A stretch of DNA of 64,000 nucleotides. Source: Misgurnus anguillicaudatus. Its lineage: Eukaryota; Chordata; Actinopteri; Cypriniformes; Cobitidae. The notes beneath the pieces are model-generated. The model saw nothing but the letters and a program-made list of their open reading frames with translations, did not search any database and had not been told where the DNA came from. Below, one piece after another: positions 60,031-64,000 of the stretch. Within the stretch, counting starts at the first letter, position 1, and each line of letters opens with the position of its first letter. Both the position numbers and the translations under genes were made by a program. Where the stretch lies: NCBI RefSeq assembly GCF_027580225.2, contig NC_073358.2, forward strand, positions 49,647,501 through 49,711,500, written 5' to 3'.

Positions 60031-61660
60031 AGACTCTTCCTGTCAGTTTTCACTTGATTTTTTTGTATTGCACATATGAACGAAATGTGGTAAAGCACAC
60101 CTGGTAACTGCTGTGCCGTGTGGTTACGACAATTCATCCTTTTTGCAGATGCACAAAATATTATCCAGTTTTTAGTGGGTTGCATCCCTTTGCATTTCTG
60201 TGTTACAGACCAACACACATATTTATATATACTAAACTTCTGTCATGGGCCATAATTGCGTATGATAGATCACTTGCATCATGTGGAGTAAAAGACACAA
60301 GCACATGATGTAATTGGTTTTAGATCAACTACCAAACAACTCATTTTTTTGAGTATACAGTATATTTAGTATGTTGTTGTAAATTTCATGTTTTTAGATT
60401 CCAATTCCTTATGAATGCATAAATAACCAGATTTGTACACATTTTTTATTTCCAAAATGACTTGCTGAATTAAACCTGTTGATTGTGGTTATGAGACAGC
60501 AACTTGCATGTATACTGAAAAAAAGCAATAAGTAGAATTTACTTCATTTACAAGTTATTGCACATTTTTTACTAAATTTCACACATATGGAAATTAAGTA
60601 AGTCTACTTGGGTGATTCTCACAAAATCCAGATTTAGAAGGTGTCCAGCATCAAAAAATTTAAAAAGACATTGAAGCCTTTTTTTGCACATATAAGATTA
60701 AGGTCTGAACTTACTATAATCATTATTTTTAGAGAATTTAAATTTTTTTCCTATAGAATTATTTTAATTTTTTAGATTATCATTATAAAAATTATCATTA
60801 CCGCAACATGATATTACATTAAATATATGCATTTACAAACTCATGTTTCGGTAATGAGAACTAAAAAGTTGTCTAGGTACTATGACAAACAAAATGTTAA
60901 CTTTTATCTGGAAAAAAAAATAAGAACTGCTTACCTGGTAGCCATCTTGAGTGTCACAGCCAATTATGTCCCTTCCATTGTTTTTGAAAATGTACGTTTC
61001 TTTTTTAAGGCTTTAACAATGATTGAAAATTGTTGCGGAGGATGAGAAAATTGGTCTTGGACATATTTATATTCCTTATTATTGTCTCTACATTTACCAA
61101 TGATCATTAAATGCCACATGTTTCTTTACTGTAAATGTTTATACTATAACATGCACTGAAGCTTTTTATTTATTTATTTTTTTTTTTAATTATAAATATT
61201 TCCATGTCAAAGAACCCAAATCCAGTCATGGACACGTTGCGATAATGAAAATTTTCACCTTAAATGTGGAAAAACAACAAAATTGTATGATGTCATTTGA
61301 AGTCATGTGAAAAATAGTACATGAAGAAATTTTTCTTTTTTTTATCAAAATGTTTCATGACACCTCATAATTTCGCGAGAATCACCCACTTTACTAAGTT
61401 AAGTAAAGTTACATTGTAAGAATATGTGATATTTACTTAAAAATTTTGGTAGCAATATTATACCTAATATCTTTAAGATTTTTTAAAGGCTTACTTCTTT
61501 AATGGAATCTTCCCGATTTAATAATTTAAAGTCGCCTATTTTCCTTATATATTTATTATTATATATACCTCATTATGATGAGAAAGTAAGAAGAGACTGG
61601 TTTCAGTACTGGCATTAGCAGTTATTGGTCCTTGAGTGAATTAATACACATCATGAATAT
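60031..61660. other. AT-rich intergenic region, no gene
   Basis: Low-complexity AT-rich DNA with short open frames only. CTACTTGGGTGATTCTCACA near 60603 and its partial reverse near 61375 (CGCGAGAATCACCCAC) suggest a further element of about 780 bp. No protein similarity recognised. Confidence 0.4.
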
Positions 61661-61662
61661 CG

Positions 61663-61834
61663 TTAGGCTTGTTCGACTTCATGCTGCGCTGCAAGAATCC
61701 GGATGATGTCAAAGTTACGTGAGAGCGATGTACAAGCAAACTCCTCCGTATGATTTCGCGAATCGCTCTCGTGGTACTTTGACATCATCCGGCTGTCAAT
61801 TCTTGCAGCGCCGAATAAAGTCGAACAAGCCTAA
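61663..61834. repeat. foldback MITE (TTAGGCTTGTTCGACTT)
   Basis: TTAGGCTTGTTCGACTT and AAGTCGAACAAGCCTAA are exact inverted ends; inner CGGATGATGTCAAAGT / ACTTTGACATCATCCGG also mirror. Confidence 0.85.
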
Positions 61835-62597
61835 TGTGACACCTACAGTTTAAGCACCACTCTTCTGAACAATGGTAACTACAAAAAAAAAATAGTAACT
61901 AGTTTTCTTTTAACTTAACACATAAATAGCATTTAATTTCAAATTTTACTCTCCAAATGCAGTCCTATGCAAAGCATTTTGGGAACTACAAGTCCACTAC
62001 CAAAATCATTCATAAAATTATGATTTTAATTTCCTTACAAATTTAAGTGGGTTATACATGATAAAATTAAGTTATTTCATGCAGTAGTGAGTTCATTTAG
62101 AATTACTCAAGTTACTATTTTAACTCAAGTTTTGGTTAAAAAACATTTTTTTTATCTTTTTTAAAAAGATTTTTTATAGAGTTTAATTATTTTATTTTGT
62201 TAAATCTACTAAGGCACATAATCATTTTTACAGTGAGTTCTGGCTAATATTTTTAAATCGGCGCTGTGTTTTGTCTTATATCAGATATACTGCCCAAGTA
62301 GACAAAATGTTAAATGCTCTCTAATCTGTAAATCAGTTTTCAAGTGTCTCCTAAATGAATAAATGTAATTGTATCTAAATTTTAGATAAATATTTTATAG
62401 GCTAATGCACTGACTGCATGGATTACTGGCACGTAAACATAATGTAAGACTGAATTTTAAACTTTTCTATTTCTCGCATCTGATTTGCTGTCTGTTAATG
62501 AAACAAAAGATCTCATGTTAACTGCAGTAACTTTTGTAAAATCTAACTTCATGATACACCTTAAATTTTTGGCAAAAAAGTAATTGAGCCTATTTAA

Positions 62598-62825
62598 AGG
62601 GGACATTTCACAAATTTTTTTTAAATGTCAAATAAATCTTTGATGTGCCCATATGTTAAGTTTTAGCTCAAAATACCATATGGATAATTTATTATAACAT
62701 GTTAAAATTGTCACTTTGTAGGTGTGTGCAAAAATGTGCCGTTTTTGGGCGTGTCCTTTAAAATGCAAATGACCTGATCTCTGCACTTAATGACAGTGCC
62801 GTGGTTGGATAGTGGAGATTATTAC
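62598..62825. mobile_element. 'GGGACA' TTAA MITE, interrupted or truncated
   Basis: Starts after TTAA at 62594-62597 and is colinear with 776-1010 until GGTTGGATAGTGGAGATTA, where another repeat (TTACACGGCTCTCTGGAATG, to about 63180) begins. The remainder of the MITE was not found downstream. Confidence 0.7.
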
Positions 62826-63210
62826 ACGGCTCTCTGGAATGCTTGATTCTGATTGGTCAGTTGAGACATTTGCAGGTTCGTTCTTTTCAAATAATAACTG
62901 CTCCAAAGAAATAACGCATAGCCGGTACTACTTGTATGTTTAAAATTCCTCCGCGCCAACAAAGATTACCGTTTGGCGCCATCTTGTGACAAAAAACACC
63001 GGACAACCACAATTATCAATGGAAAATTTCGACATTCATTTTAACATGTACGGTAAAAACAAGACGTTTAAACAGTGGATAGATTTGGATTATTCAAATG
63101 GCTCCCCAATTAAGACGAAAAAACGAAAATTTAACTACGAAGAACAAACAACGACAAGACAGAGAGCTTACTGAGACTGAACCCGCATCAATTTCTTTGT
63201 TCTGATAAAC

Positions 63211-63355
63211 ACGAAGGAAGATATTTTAAGAAATGTTTGTGACCAAAATGTTTGTGGACCCCATTTACTTCCATAGAGAAAAAGAATACTATGGAAGTAA
63301 ATGGGGTCCACAAACGGTTTGGTTACAAAGGAACATTTATCAAAATATCTTCAAT
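63211..63355. repeat. palindromic foldback
   Basis: GTTTGTGGACCCCATTTACT and CCATAG are mirrored by CTATGG and AGTAAATGGGGTCCACAAAC around a 12-base loop near 63285. Outer arms (GAAGATATTTT / AAAATATCTTC) extend it. Confidence 0.85.
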
Positions 63356-63359
63356 CCTG

Positions 63360-64000
63360 TTAATCAGATCAAAGAAATCCCTGGTACAGTTAATGGAGCA
63401 AACACAGCAACATTTTTAGGGGGGGCTGAGAAGAATTTTTGGGGGGCTAAATCCCCCCTAAAAATGGCCTAACAAAACAAAATAAATGCACAGATTTTTA
63501 ATATGACTTTTCTGGCCTGTTGATTTATACACACGAAAGTTCAAATGTTTTTCACAAATCATATTTCCAGGATAATATCTGGACGTCTAATTAAAACATG
63601 TAATATTTATTCTACTTCAGTTTTCAATGTCAGACTTAAAAACGTCACACCTTACTTTACCTGCTGACAGGTACACAGGTGCTGGAAACCGAACAACAGG
63701 TGCTTTCTTCAATGGAAATGTTTCTCCTGTATGCCATTCAGAGAAAATAATGCATGCTATGATTGGCAACATAATCTCCATTTAAGAGAAAACATGATTT
63801 AGACCGATGAAAGATATGATGGTAAGTGCCGATAAACTTCATTGTATTGTTTTGATGGAAATACGAGTGAAGTGTTTATTCATGACTGTTCTCTCATGAC
63901 GTTTTCTAGTTGTAGAAAATAGACGAGGAATGTGCACCAAACTCATCACTGACATTTTAAATGTCTAAATACAAATATAGCCTTGTCTATATACATATTT
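63360..64000. other. terminal intergenic stretch
   Basis: Contains a short GGGGGGCT / AGCCCCCC hairpin-like run near 63420-63460 and AT-rich DNA. No exon or gene recognised up to the window end. Confidence 0.4.

Noticed and set aside
62986..63174. 62-codon frame near the 3' end of the window, candidate start of a next gene
   Set aside because: It lies in sequence that interrupts a MITE and looks like a dispersed repeat (TTACACGGCTCTCTGG start); no splice or homology support.
59320..64000. Expected next gene of the tetrapod order (CPLANE1/C5orf42)
   Set aside because: No exon-like conserved sequence was recognised in the last 4.7 kb; it may lie beyond the window.

Overview
The window is vertebrate DNA, most likely from a cyprinid-like ray-finned fish. 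The reasons are GT-AG split genes, a slc1a3-NIPBL gene order also known in tetrapods, and dense small DNA transposons (hAT, TTAA-target and TTA-target families, tRNA-derived SINEs) of the kind that fills carp and zebrafish introns. The species is inferred, not proven.

Layout: positions 1-3026 look like the last intron of slc1a3 (glial glutamate transporter EAAT1/GLAST, + strand), and its final coding exon and stop are at 3027-3237. An intergenic stretch rich in foldback and tRNA-like repeats follows. A CpG-rich promoter-like region lies at about 7440-7830. From the ATG at 9433 to the TAA at 59317-59319 runs one complete gene, the cohesin loader NIPBL (Nipped-B/Scc2), in 44 coding exons. I placed these by splice signals, reading-frame continuity and recalled similarity to human NIPBL. 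The summed reading frame gives 2358 residues, against about 2800 in human; the difference lies in the disordered N-terminal half. The HEAT-repeat half and the C-terminus are well conserved. Every exon junction is in phase except one: the acceptor at 43015 leaves one extra T, an apparent 1-nt frameshift. About 4.7 kb of 3' UTR and repeat-rich DNA closes the window, with no further gene seen.

The slc1a3 product clears glutamate at the plasma membrane. The NIPBL product, with its partner MAU2, loads cohesin on chromatin and drives loop extrusion. They are syntenic neighbours, not a functional unit.

Most of the non-exonic sequence is transposon-derived, and the insertions can be read as a stratigraphy. 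There are three hATs nested inside one another in intron 8, a four-layer nest in intron 19, a BED-finger hAT remnant inside another transposon in intron 31, and an intron (43) that is about 93% transposon. Intron 13 holds a higher-order tandem repeat built from a 19-bp unit. I found no new gene system; the points most worth checking are the frameshift, the nests, the higher-order satellite and the long foldbacks in the NIPBL pre-mRNA.
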